From assembly GCF_002930645.1 (NCBI RefSeq), contig NZ_PSNW01000005.1, positions 62,001 through 126,000 on the forward strand: a stretch of 64,000 nucleotides of DNA, in the 5' to 3' direction. A program made the translations under genes and the position numbers. Below are positions 53,639 to 64,000 of the stretch, piece by piece. Every line of letters begins with the position of its first letter. Within the stretch, counting starts at the first letter, position 1. The stretch is from Solimonas fluminis (lineage in GTDB: Bacteria > Pseudomonadota > Gammaproteobacteria > Nevskiales > Nevskiaceae). The notes below the pieces were generated by a model. The model was not told the origin of the DNA. It saw only the letters and a list, made by a program, of their open reading frames with translations, and did not search any database.

Positions 53639-54279
53639 GCGGCGGCGCGCCGCAGCTTCTCGATCATGTCGTGCCCCAGCACGCTCTGCAGGCGCGTCCA
53701 GAGCTGCGGCTGGCGCTGGCGGATCTCCTGCAGGCGCGCCACCGGCCAGGCCTGCAGCCGCACCGGGCCCAGGGCATCGACGTCGGCGCTGGTCGGCTCG
53801 CCGGTCAGCAGGCTCATCTCGCCGGCGAAGCTGCCGGCCGGCAGGGCGGCGATCTCGCGCCCCTGCCGCCGCACCCGCGCCTGCCCGGACACCAGGTAGA
53901 GCAGTTCGGCGGGATGGCTGCCGTCGGCGATCAGGCGCCCCTCGGCCTCGCGGCCCTGGCCCTCGTTCCAGAAGCGCAGGAACTCCTGCGCCCCCATCGC
54001 CGCGAAGTCGCGGCGATGGATCCCGGCCAGCGCCTCCGGCAGCTTCACGGCACGGCGCTCGCGCAGGATGCGCAGCACCCAGACCGCGTTGATCACCACG
54101 AACAGGCTGTTCCAGAACGTCATGCCGGCCAGCCCATGGGTCCAGGCATACAGGGCCAGGTTGGACTGGGCGCAGACCAGCACCGCGCGCAGCCACAGGA
54201 TGTCGCGCGCCAGCAGGGCCACCAGCATCAGCGCATAGCCGATGTGGACGAACAGGTCGGGCGTCCAGTGGATGTTCAC
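53623..54279 (-). CDS. Membrane cyclic-nucleotide-binding (Popeye-like) protein
   Basis: 218 residues. Three N-terminal helices (DLFVHIGYALMLVALLARDIL, LRAVLVCAQSNLALYAW, FWNSLFVVINAVWVLRIL) precede a cyclic-nucleotide-binding domain (~100-200) with a phosphate-binding cassette FAGEMSLLTGEPTSADV and strands LLYLVSGQARVRRQG. This is the layout of bacterial Popeye-domain proteins, relatives of animal POPDC. cAMP or cGMP is the probable ligand. Overlaps the upstream secreted protein gene by four bases (ATGA). Confidence 0.75.
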   Translation of the reverse strand: MNIHWTPDLFVHIGYALMLVALLARDILWLRAVLVCAQSNLALYAWTHGLAGMTFWNSLFVVINAVWVLRILRERRAVKLPEALAGIHRRDFAAMGAQEFLRFWNEGQGREAEGRLIADGSHPAELLYLVSGQARVRRQGREIAALPAGSFAGEMSLLTGEPTSADVDALGPVRLQAWPVARLQEIRQRQPQLWTRLQSVLGHDMIEKLRRAAAQAGS

Positions 54280-55223
54280 GGATCGAGGATACGCCTGGCG
54301 CGCAGCACCGGGGTGGGAACGCCCTCCGGCGCCACCACCACGCTGCGGCCGTCGGGCTCGATCGCCATCGCCTCCAGCCCGCCGAGCTTCGGCAGCGGCC
54401 AGCTGCGCGGCGGCCGCACCAAGGCCTCCGCCCAGCCCTCGCCCGGCCGGCGGTCGAAGCAGAACAGGCGGCTGTAGCTGATCATGGCCAGGCGCAGGCC
54501 GTCGCGGGACAGGTCCATGGCGGTCACCGATACCCGGCCTCGCGGTGCCGACAGTGGTGCGGCCAGCGGCTGCTTGGCCGGCACCGGCAGCTGCAGCGTC
54601 GCCAGCCGCTCGGCAGTCTGCACGCCGGGCCCGGCATCCAGCGGCAGGCGATAGAACCCGACCTGCGGCGCCCCCTTCTCCACCACCAGGATGGACCCGC
54701 CCTCGGCATCGACCGCCAGGCCCTCGGCGTCGCGCGGGCCGTCGGGATAGCGGAAGTCCAGCCGCCGCAGCGGCTTCACCCGGCTGGCATCCAGGGCCGG
54801 CTCGGGCAGCAGGTAGACCGTCGCGGTATCGCGAAAGCCGAAGTTGTCGCCGGTGTCGGCGATCGCCAGCCAGCTGCGGCCGTCGCGCTCGTAGAGCGCG
54901 ATGTCCTCCCAGTCGATGGCCTCCGCTCCTTCGACCTCGACGCGGGCAATGACCTCGCCGCGACGATTGAAGGCGAACAGCCGCGGCCCGTCGCCGCTGT
55001 CGTTGTGGCCCCAGTAGATGCCCGGCCAGCGCCGCGAGGCGGCCAGCCCGGAAAGCTCCGGCAGCTCGACGTCGCTGACCGTGGCCAGGGGCTCGAACGC
55101 GGGTTCAGCCGCACCGGCGCCTGCGGAAGGCCCCACCGCGCACAGCAGCAGGCTCAGCAGGACGATCCGTGCGAATTTATCTAACGATTTGCATACGCCG
55201 GACCACTTGTTACTTGAATTCAT
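54276..55223 (-). CDS. Secreted beta-propeller-like protein
   Basis: 315 residues. Signal peptide IVLLSLLLCAVGPSAGAGA, then repeated propeller-type blades: LPELSGLAASRRWPGIYWGHNDSG, AIDWEDIALYERDGRSWLAIADTGDN, DAEGLAVDAEGGSILVVEKG, and a final GGLEAMAIEPDGRSVVVA. The GHNDSG and IADTGDN motifs recall the esterase-like phytase/SdiA-regulated propellers. Translationally coupled to the Popeye-like gene downstream. Substrate unknown. Confidence 0.65.
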   Translation of the reverse strand: MNSSNKWSGVCKSLDKFARIVLLSLLLCAVGPSAGAGAAEPAFEPLATVSDVELPELSGLAASRRWPGIYWGHNDSGDGPRLFAFNRRGEVIARVEVEGAEAIDWEDIALYERDGRSWLAIADTGDNFGFRDTATVYLLPEPALDASRVKPLRRLDFRYPDGPRDAEGLAVDAEGGSILVVEKGAPQVGFYRLPLDAGPGVQTAERLATLQLPVPAKQPLAAPLSAPRGRVSVTAMDLSRDGLRLAMISYSRLFCFDRRPGEGWAEALVRPPRSWPLPKLGGLEAMAIEPDGRSVVVAPEGVPTPVLRARRILDP

Positions 55224-55523
55224 GAGCGCAAGTTGCTGCTGAAGCAGGAATTTATCGAAACATCCACAAAATCTGTGGATAAGTGTGTGGGCAATATTCG
55301 CGTCATTGCCCTAAGTAGCCACGGTGCTTGGCATTTTTACCCTCGGGCCAGTTTGTATCCACTCCGCATCCCATTTTGCGATCAATGACTTGCGTGATTC
55401 TTGCAGCATTCTTGCAGAAAAAAGTCGCCACCAAGGGCCTCGTGGCAGGGGGGCGCGGCTGCTGTGCATAAGGGAACGCGGCCTGACCGGAAAACGCCCC
55501 ACCGCTCCCGCTAAACTGCCCCC
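55224..55523. other. AT-richer intergenic region with DnaA-box-like sites
   Basis: 300 bp of lower GC between divergent genes. It contains the palindrome ATCCACA-aaatc-TGTGGAT (55262-55280), a perfect DnaA-box match TGTGGATAA (55274-55282) and another, TGTGCATAA (55463-55471). No ORF is supported. thiD and the propeller gene must have their promoters here. No TPP riboswitch elements were found before thiD. Confidence 0.5.
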
Positions 55524-56288
55524 ATGAATCCCATCCGCACGCCCTGCGTCCTGTGCCTGTCCGGGCACGACCCCACCGGCGGTGCCGGCCTGACCGCGGA
55601 CACCGAGGCGATCGGCGCCCTGGGCGGCCACGCGCTCGGCGTCATTACCGCCAACACCGTCCAGGACACCTCCGACGTCCGGCGCGTGGCGGCCGTTCCG
55701 CCGATCCTGATCGCCGCGCAGATCGAAGCCCTGGCGGCCGACTGCCGCATCGACGCGATCAAGATCGGCCTGCTGGGCGATGCCGCCCAGGTCGACCCCA
55801 TCCTCGACTGCATCCGCCGGCTGCGGGTTCCCGTGGTGCTGGACCCGGTGCTGAGGGCCGGCGGCGGCGCCCATCTGGTGCGCAGCGAACTGCTGCTGGC
55901 CCTGAAGGAACGCCTGCTGCCGCAGGTCACGGTGCTGACCCCGAATGCCGCCGAAGCCCGCCTGCTGGGCGGCGGCGAGGACGGCGCCGCCCTGCTGGCC
56001 ACCGGCCTGGCCCACCTGCTGGTGACGCGCGGCGACGAGCCCGGCGGCAACGTGGTCAACACCTGGTACCAGGCCGGCCGGGCGCCGCGCGACTTCGAAT
56101 GGCCGCGCCTGGCGCAGCGCTTCCACGGGGCCGGCTGCACGCTGGCCGCCGCCATCGCCGCGCTGCTGGCCGCCGGCAAGCCGGTGGCCGAGGCCCTGGA
56201 ACAGGCGCAGGCCTATACCCATCGGGCCCTGTCGCGCGCCTATCCCGTCGGCGGCGGGCGCCTGATCCCCGGGCGGCGTGCCGCATGA
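55524..56288 (+). CDS. thiD: Hydroxymethylpyrimidine/phosphomethylpyrimidine kinase
   Basis: 254 residues. Phosphorylates HMP and HMP-P in thiamine synthesis. Motifs: LCLSGHDPTGGAGLTADTEAI, GVITANTVQDT, VLDPVLRAGGGA, VTVLTPNAAEARLL and HGAGCTLAAAIAA. Its product feeds ThiE, whose gene overlaps by four bases (ATGA). thiC is 47 kb away under a riboswitch; this operon has no riboswitch in view. Confidence 0.95.
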   Translation: MNPIRTPCVLCLSGHDPTGGAGLTADTEAIGALGGHALGVITANTVQDTSDVRRVAAVPPILIAAQIEALAADCRIDAIKIGLLGDAAQVDPILDCIRRLRVPVVLDPVLRAGGGAHLVRSELLLALKERLLPQVTVLTPNAAEARLLGGGEDGAALLATGLAHLLVTRGDEPGGNVVNTWYQAGRAPRDFEWPRLAQRFHGAGCTLAAAIAALLAAGKPVAEALEQAQAYTHRALSRAYPVGGGRLIPGRRAA

Positions 56289-56929
56289 AGCACCTGCCGC
56301 CCCTGTCCGCGCCGCTGCGCGGCCTGTACGCGATCACCTCCGAAGCGATCTGCCGCTCGCCGGACCGGCTGGTGGCCGCCGCCGCCGAAGCCCTGGCCGG
56401 CGGCGCGCGCCTGCTGCAGTACCGCGACAAGTGGCACGACGCCGCCACGCGCGAGCGCAACGCCCATGCCCTGCGCGGTCTCTGCCACGAGTTCGGCGCG
56501 CTGTTCATCGTCAACGACGACCCGGCCCTGGCGGAGGCAGTGGATGCCGACGGGGTGCATGTCGGTGCCGCCGACGCCCCGCTGGCCGAAGCGCGCCGGC
56601 GCCTGGGGCCGCGCGCGATCATCGGCGTCAGCTGCTCCAACTCGCTGGAGCGCGCCCGGGCCGCCGCCGCCGCCGGGGCCAGCTACGTCGCCTTCGGGCG
56701 CTTCTTCGAGTCCGGCACCAAGCCCGACGCGCCGCAGGCCGACCTGGCCCTGCTGCGCCGCGCGCGGGCCGAGATTCCGCTGCCGATCTGCGTGATCGGC
56801 GGACTGCTGCCGTCCAATGCCGGCCCGCTGGTCCAGGCCGGCGCCGACATGGCGGCGGCCGTGGAAGGCGTGTTCGGCGCCCCGGACATCGAGACCGCCG
56901 CGCGGGAGTATTCACGCCTGTTCGGCTAG
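56285..56929 (+). CDS. thiE: Thiamine-phosphate synthase
   Basis: 214 residues, TIM barrel. Joins HMP-PP and thiazole phosphate. Motifs: [72 protein letters not shown] and [15 protein letters not shown], near GGL at the phosphate site. ATG 56285 overlaps the thiD stop. The usual Q-x-RxK block is QYRDK, intact. Confidence 0.93.
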   Translation: MKHLPPLSAPLRGLYAITSEAICRSPDRLVAAAAEALAGGARLLQYRDKWHDAATRERNAHALRGLCHEFGALFIVNDDPALAEAVDADGVHVGAADAPLAEARRRLGPRAIIGVSCSNSLERARAAAAAGASYVAFGRFFESGTKPDAPQADLALLRRARAEIPLPICVIGGLLPSNAGPLVQAGADMAAAVEGVFGAPDIETAAREYSRLFG

Positions 56930-56993
56930 ACTCTCGCTCCCTCATTCCCAAGGGCCTGCACCCTTTTTGCAGCAGGCCTTGCAGACCGCCGCC

Positions 56994-58277
<1,284 letters not shown>

Positions 58278-58290
58278 GCCTCGATAGGTC

Positions 58291-60288
58291 ATGAGCGAAT
58301 ACGTCCAGCTGCTGTACGACTGGATCAACGCCCACCCGACCTGGGCACAGATCCTGCTGTTCCTGGTGACGCTGGCCGACGCCATCTTCATCCTCGGCGC
58401 CTTCGTGCCGGCCGGCGTCGCGCTGTTCGCCATGGGCGCGCTGATCGCCCTGGGCTCGCTGGACCTGTGGACCACGGTGCTGATCGCCGCGGCCGGCGCG
58501 CTGGCCGGCGACGCGCTGTCGTTCTGGCTGGGCCGCCGCTACGGCAACCGCCTGTTCGAAGGCCGCCTGATGCAGCGCTACCCGGAGGCGCTCAACAATG
58601 CGCGCCGCTTCTTCGATCGCCACGGCGGCAAGGGCGTGATGCTGGCGCGCTTCCTCGGGCCGGTGCGCTCGGTCACGCCGGCGCTGGCCGGCGCCGCCAG
58701 CATGCCGGCCTGGCTGTTCCTGCTGACCGACGGCATCGCCGCGCTGGCCTGGGCCCTGGCGTACATCCTGCCGGGCGTGGTGTTCGGCGCCTCGCTGGGC
58801 CTGGCGGCGGAAGTCGCCGGCCGCCTGGCCCTGCTGATCCTGCTGATGGCCCTGTTCGTCTGGCTGGTGATCGCCCTCACCGGCCTGGTCATCGGCCAGC
58901 TGCAGAAGCGCGCGGAGGACTGGATCGGCGCGCTGCTCGACTGGAGCCGCCGCCATCGTCGCCTGGGCCGCTTCGGCGCCGCCCTGGCCGATCCCGACCA
59001 GCCGGAGACGCCGGTCCTGGCGCTGATGGCACTGGCGCTGCTCGCCCTCGGTGGCGCCTTCCTCTACTTCTGGGCGGCGCCCGGCATCAGCCCCGATCCC
59101 AAGTCGATGGACGTCGCCGTGTTCCAGGCGCTGCGCGAACTGCACACACCCTGGGGCATCGCCCTGGCCCAGGCCCTGCTGCAGCTCGGCGAATGGCCGG
59201 TATACCTGCCGCTGGCGGTGATCGTGTTCCTGGCGCTGCTGATCGCGCGCAAGGGCCGCGCCACCGCGCACTGGCTGGGCGCGCTGGGTTTCGCCGCGCT
59301 GATCTCCGTGGGCCTGTACCTGGTGCCCAAGATCCCGCCGCCGTTCCGCCAGTTCGGCAGCTTCGAGCCCTCCGGCTACCACGCCGTGGACCTGGTGCTG
59401 ACCACCGTGATCTATTCCTTCCTGCCGGTGCTGCTGGCCACCGGCCGCCGCACCGGCACGCGCGTGATGATCTACGGCGTCAGCGCCGCGCTGGTGCTGC
59501 TGATCCTGCTGGCGCAGCTCTACCTGGGCGTGCAGTGGTGGAGCATCGCCGTGTTCTCGCTGGCCATCGGCGTGATCTGGACCGCGCTGCTGGGCCTGGG
59601 CTACCGCCGCCACCAGCCCGAGAAGGTCAGCGGCCGCCGCTTCGTGCTGCCGGTGCTGTCGGTCTTCGTGCTGGCCGCCAGCCTGCAATGGTCCGACGAC
59701 CGCGCGCTGGCGCAGGAGCCGCTGCCGCAGCGCACGCTCAGCATCGTGCAGATCGAGGACTGGGCCCGCTCCGGCTACCAGAAGCTGCGCTCGCAGCGCC
59801 AGAACCTGTTCGGCCGCGAGCGCCAGCCCTTCAACCTGCAGTGGGCCGGCAACCTCGACCGCATCGAGGCGCAGCTGCGCGCCCAGGGCTGGCAGGAAAC
59901 GGCCCCGCTGGGCCTGCAGAACGGCCTGCGCTGGCTGGCGCCGGACACGCCGGTGGAGCAGCTGCCGGTGCTGCCGCAGGTCAACGCCGGCCGCCACCAG
60001 GCCCTGGTGCTGCGCTACCCGCTGCCCGGCGACGACACGCGCCAGTACCTGCTGCGGCTCTGGCCCACCGGCTACAAGACCAGCCGCGGCGAGCCGATCT
60101 GGATCGGCTACATCGCCGAGCAGCAGGCCCGCAGCGTCTACCGCCTGCTGCGCTATCCCGTCTACCTGCGCAACCCCGTGCCGCTGCCGCAGCTGCTCGG
60201 CCAGCTGCCGGGCACGCGCGTGCTCGGCGCCGGCGCGGTCTGGCGCCTGAAAACCGACGAACCACCGACCGAGCCCCCTCATGGCTAA
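58291..60288 (+). CDS. DedA-PAP2-LssY triple-domain membrane protein
   Basis: 665 residues. DedA domain (residues ~15-200; FVPAGVALFAMGALIALG, GDALSFWLGRRYG, FLGPVRSVTPALAGAA), PAP2-like domain (~245-440), and LssY C-terminal domain (from ~475; QRTLSIVQIEDWARSG). DedA members carry lipids such as undecaprenyl phosphate; PAP2 is a phosphatase fold. The PAP2 signature is damaged: PSGY-H replaces PSGH, and LYLGVQWWSIA replaces the usual LYLGVHW-SD, losing the catalytic His and Asp. So the middle domain is probably not an active phosphatase. Overlaps ftsY by 8 bp. Confidence 0.85.
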   Translation: MSEYVQLLYDWINAHPTWAQILLFLVTLADAIFILGAFVPAGVALFAMGALIALGSLDLWTTVLIAAAGALAGDALSFWLGRRYGNRLFEGRLMQRYPEALNNARRFFDRHGGKGVMLARFLGPVRSVTPALAGAASMPAWLFLLTDGIAALAWALAYILPGVVFGASLGLAAEVAGRLALLILLMALFVWLVIALTGLVIGQLQKRAEDWIGALLDWSRRHRRLGRFGAALADPDQPETPVLALMALALLALGGAFLYFWAAPGISPDPKSMDVAVFQALRELHTPWGIALAQALLQLGEWPVYLPLAVIVFLALLIARKGRATAHWLGALGFAALISVGLYLVPKIPPPFRQFGSFEPSGYHAVDLVLTTVIYSFLPVLLATGRRTGTRVMIYGVSAALVLLILLAQLYLGVQWWSIAVFSLAIGVIWTALLGLGYRRHQPEKVSGRRFVLPVLSVFVLAASLQWSDDRALAQEPLPQRTLSIVQIEDWARSGYQKLRSQRQNLFGRERQPFNLQWAGNLDRIEAQLRAQGWQETAPLGLQNGLRWLAPDTPVEQLPVLPQVNAGRHQALVLRYPLPGDDTRQYLLRLWPTGYKTSRGEPIWIGYIAEQQARSVYRLLRYPVYLRNPVPLPQLLGQLPGTRVLGAGAVWRLKTDEPPTEPPHG

Positions 60289-61204
60289 CGACTCCGCCAT
60301 CGGCCGCTTCCGCGCCCGCCTCAACAAGGGCGACTCCTGGCTGACGCGCGACATCGGCAGCTTCTTCAAGGCCGACGTCCTCAGCCCCGACGCGCTGGAG
60401 GAACTGGAGACGCGGCTGCTGCTGGCCGACGCCGGCGTCGAGGCCACGCAGTGGCTGGTCGAGCGCCTGCAGGCCGACATCAACCTCGGACGCATCAAGA
60501 ACGAGAAGCAGCTGCGCGCCTCGCTGAAGAAGGCCCTGGTCGAACTGCTGGCGCCGATCGCCAAGCCGCTGCAGATCCCACCCTTCATCAAGCCCTACAT
60601 CCTGTTCGTGGCCGGCGTGAACGGCGTGGGCAAGACCACCACCATCGGCAAGCTGGCGCTGCGCCTCAAGCGCGAGGGCAAGTCGGTGATGCTGGCGGCC
60701 GGCGACACCTTCCGCGCCGCCGCGGTGCAGCAGCTCGAGACCTGGGCCCAGCGGGTGGACGTGCCGATCCTGGCGCAGGGCGAGGGCGCCGACTCCGCCA
60801 GCGTGATCTACGACGCCGTGCAGTCGGCCAAGTCCCGGGGCGTGGACGTGGTCATCGCCGACACCGCCGGGCGCCTGCACACGCAGAGCCACCTGATGGA
60901 GGAACTGCGCAAGATCAAGCGCGTGCTGCAGAAGCACGACCCCTACGCCCCGCACGAGGTGCTGCTGGTGGTGGATGCCACCACCGGCGGCAACGCCCTG
61001 ACCCAGGCCATCCAGTTCCACGAGGCGATCGGCCTCACCGGCCTGGCCATCACCAAGTTGGACGGCACCGCGAAGGGCGGTATCCTGCTGGCGATCGCGC
61101 GGCGCATGGCCCTGCCGGTCCGCTTCGTCGGCCTCGGCGAGGCGGCGGAGGACCTGGAGCCGTTCGACGCCGAGGCCTACGCCGAGGCCCTGATCGGCGA
61201 ATAG
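60281..61204 (+). CDS. ftsY: Signal recognition particle receptor FtsY
   Basis: 307 residues, lacking the long acidic A domain of E. coli FtsY. N domain then SRP-type GTPase: GVNGVGKTTT (112-121), LAAGDTFRAAAVQQLE, VVIADTAGRLHTQSHL, TKLDGTAKGG and the C-terminal FVGLGEAAEDLEPFD. Receives ribosome-SRP complexes at the membrane. Start overlaps the preceding gene by 8 bp, and the next gene is ftsE, the standard order. Confidence 0.98.
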   Translation: MANDSAIGRFRARLNKGDSWLTRDIGSFFKADVLSPDALEELETRLLLADAGVEATQWLVERLQADINLGRIKNEKQLRASLKKALVELLAPIAKPLQIPPFIKPYILFVAGVNGVGKTTTIGKLALRLKREGKSVMLAAGDTFRAAAVQQLETWAQRVDVPILAQGEGADSASVIYDAVQSAKSRGVDVVIADTAGRLHTQSHLMEELRKIKRVLQKHDPYAPHEVLLVVDATTGGNALTQAIQFHEAIGLTGLAITKLDGTAKGGILLAIARRMALPVRFVGLGEAAEDLEPFDAEAYAEALIGE

Positions 61205-61239
61205 GCCGCGGGGCGCGGCCACCACAACGACATGCCGGC

Positions 61240-61957
<718 letters not shown>

Positions 61958-61968
<11 letters not shown>

Positions 61969-62911
61969 AGAGAGCCTCCAGGTCCAGCCGCTGCCCCTGA
62001 TGCAGCGGCTGACCCAGGAACATACCCGCGTCTTCTTCTTCTCGCTGGGCAAGCTCGGACGCAATCCCGTGGGCACGCTGCTGACCGCCCTGGTGATCGG
62101 CGTGGCCCTGGCGCTGCCGGCCGGCATGCACGTGCTGACGCAGAACCTCAGCAAGATCTCCTACAGCTGGCAGGACTCGCTGCAGCTGTCGCTGTTCCTG
62201 AAGGATTCGGTCAGCACCGAGCGTGGGGCCGCACTGGCCCGCGAGATCCGCGGCCGTCCCGGCGTGCAGGCCACGCGCTACATCTCGCGCGAGCAGTCGC
62301 TGGCCGAGTTCCGCAGCCAGTCCGGCTTCGGCGATGCCCTGGACGTGCTGCAGGACAACCCCCTGCCGGCGGTGATCGCGGTGACGCCGGAGCGCGGCCG
62401 CAACAAGCTGCAGGTGGAGGTGCTGCTGGGCGAACTGACCCGGCTGCCGGAAGTGGACCTGGCCAAGCTCGACCAGAAATGGCTGGAGCGGCTCTACGCC
62501 ATCCTCGGCATCATCGACCGGGCGGTGTTCATCGTCGGCCTGCTGCTCGGCATCGCCGTGGTGGTGACCGTGGGCAACACCATCCGCCTGGACATCGAGG
62601 CGCGGCGCGAGGAGATCAGCGTGATGAAGCTGATCGGCGCTCCCGACAGCTTCATCCGCCGGCCCTTCCTCTATACCGGCTTCTGGTACGGACTGGCCGG
62701 CAGCGTGTTCGCGCTGGTCCTGGTCCTGGCCGGCACCCTGGCCCTGTCCGGGCCCAGCGAGACCCTGGCCTCGCTGTACGACAGCAGCTTCACCCTCAGC
62801 GGCCTGTCCTTCGGCTCCAGCCTGCTGCTGCTGCTGACCGGCATCGTGCTGGGCTGGATCGGCGCCTGGATCACCGTCTGGCGGCATCTGGCCGACATCC
62901 AACCCCAGTAG
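61958..62911 (+). CDS. ftsX: Cell division membrane protein FtsX
   Basis: 317 residues. Four membrane helices, with a periplasmic region between the first two (KISYSWQDSLQLSLFLKDSVS to VDLAKLDQKWLERL), and GAPDSFIRRPFLYTGFWYGL at the end. Start is GTG at 61958, within ftsE. Acts with FtsE. Followed by the rpoH leader. Confidence 0.95.
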
Positions 62912-62969
62912 CCTTGTAAATCATGTACTTAGCCCCACTGGGGGCGAAATCCGGAACTTCCAGGGGGGC

Positions 62970-62996
62970 TTAGCACTCCAATCCGCCGAGTGCTAA
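62970..62996. promoter_or_regulatory. CIRCE element (HrcA operator) upstream of rpoH
   Basis: TTAGCACTC (62970-62978), exactly nine bases, then GAGTGCTAA (62988-62996): a perfect CIRCE palindrome, the target of the heat-shock repressor HrcA. It lies 28 bases before the rpoH ATG. This predicts HrcA control of the sigma-32 gene. Confidence 0.95.
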
Positions 62997-63023
62997 CATG
63001 GCCTCAACGAAGGGAGTGAACGC

Positions 63024-63905
<882 letters not shown>

Positions 63906-63927
63906 CGCCAGGCCGCGAGCGAATCCG

Positions 63928-63956
63928 GGCCCGCGCCATGCGCGGGCCTTTTCTTT
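63928..63956 (+). terminator. Terminator after rpoH
   Basis: GGCCCGCGC (63928-63936) pairs with GCGCGGGCC (63940-63948), loop CAT, then TTTTCTTT. Confidence 0.92.
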
Positions 63957-63973
63957 AGGCGCCAAGGAACCCC

Positions 63974-64000
63974 ATGGCGGACGACAAGGCCACCAGGCTG
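63974..64000 (+). CDS. Start of a gene cut by the window end
   Basis: ATG at 63974 with AAGGA upstream; only MADDKATRL is visible. Nothing can be said of its function. Confidence 0.5.

Noticed and set aside
55224-55523. Chromosomal replication origin
   Set aside because: Only two DnaA-box matches and no dnaA, dnaN, gidA or parAB nearby.

Overview
This is a GC-rich, gene-dense chromosomal window from a free-living gammaproteobacterium. The ftsY-ftsE-ftsX-rpoH order, RlmJ, HemL, a DcaP-type porin, a DUF6351 secreted protein and a ferritin-like protein paired with a ferredoxin reductase together suggest the Nevskiales/Xanthomonadales side of the class, for example a Solimonas-like organism. That placement is inference from gene content. 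I saw no tRNA, rRNA, CRISPR, phage or intact insertion sequence. Most long open frames opposite real genes are GC shadows and are omitted.

1-10.7 kb: the end of an Lhr-type helicase; a secreted phospholipase C-like protein with a small lipoprotein; and a four-gene module of an uncharacterised protein, a small Ras-like GTPase and two Roadblock/LC7 proteins (2934-5240). The first protein has a diverged paralogue 5 kb away (9741-10664) with a look-alike upstream region. Between them are thiC under a TPP riboswitch, an AsmA-like protein translationally coupled to thiC, and a bile acid:sodium symporter-family transporter.

10.7-17 kb: a glycine-zipper lipoprotein; a minus-strand redox group (ferritin-like diiron protein, ferredoxin reductase, phytanoyl-CoA dioxygenase family protein); a NUDIX hydrolase overlapping rlmJ.

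17-29 kb is the most coherent block and looks like an acetate or carboxylate regulon. A DcaP-like porin diverges from a small membrane protein, an SLC5-PAS-histidine kinase (CrbS-like) and an NtrC-type response regulator carrying the sigma-54 contact motif GAFTGA. Sigma-54-type -24/-12 sites lie before the porin and before the DUF485-actP operon. Both have a tandem pair of 15-bp dyads (GTYACS-N3-SGTRAC) with 21 bp between centres, about 80-140 bp upstream. acs follows actP.

29-38 kb: FecR-domain and beta-barrel divergent pair; a pspA operon under a recognisable promoter/operator; a lipase; a TetR regulator with a divergent membrane protein; an LplT-PlsC fusion; and an FHA protein preceded by a decayed copy of its own gene.

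38-49 kb: MoxR ATPase, N-terminally short SNF2 helicase, pgk, gap and tkt on the minus strand, then a DUF6351 lipoprotein and a thioredoxin-fold pair. 49-53 kb: the methyl cycle genes metK, ahcY, metF. 53-64 kb: membrane proteins including a Popeye-like cNMP-binding protein, thiD-thiE, hemL, a DedA-PAP2-LssY fusion, ftsY-ftsE-ftsX, and rpoH behind a perfect CIRCE element.
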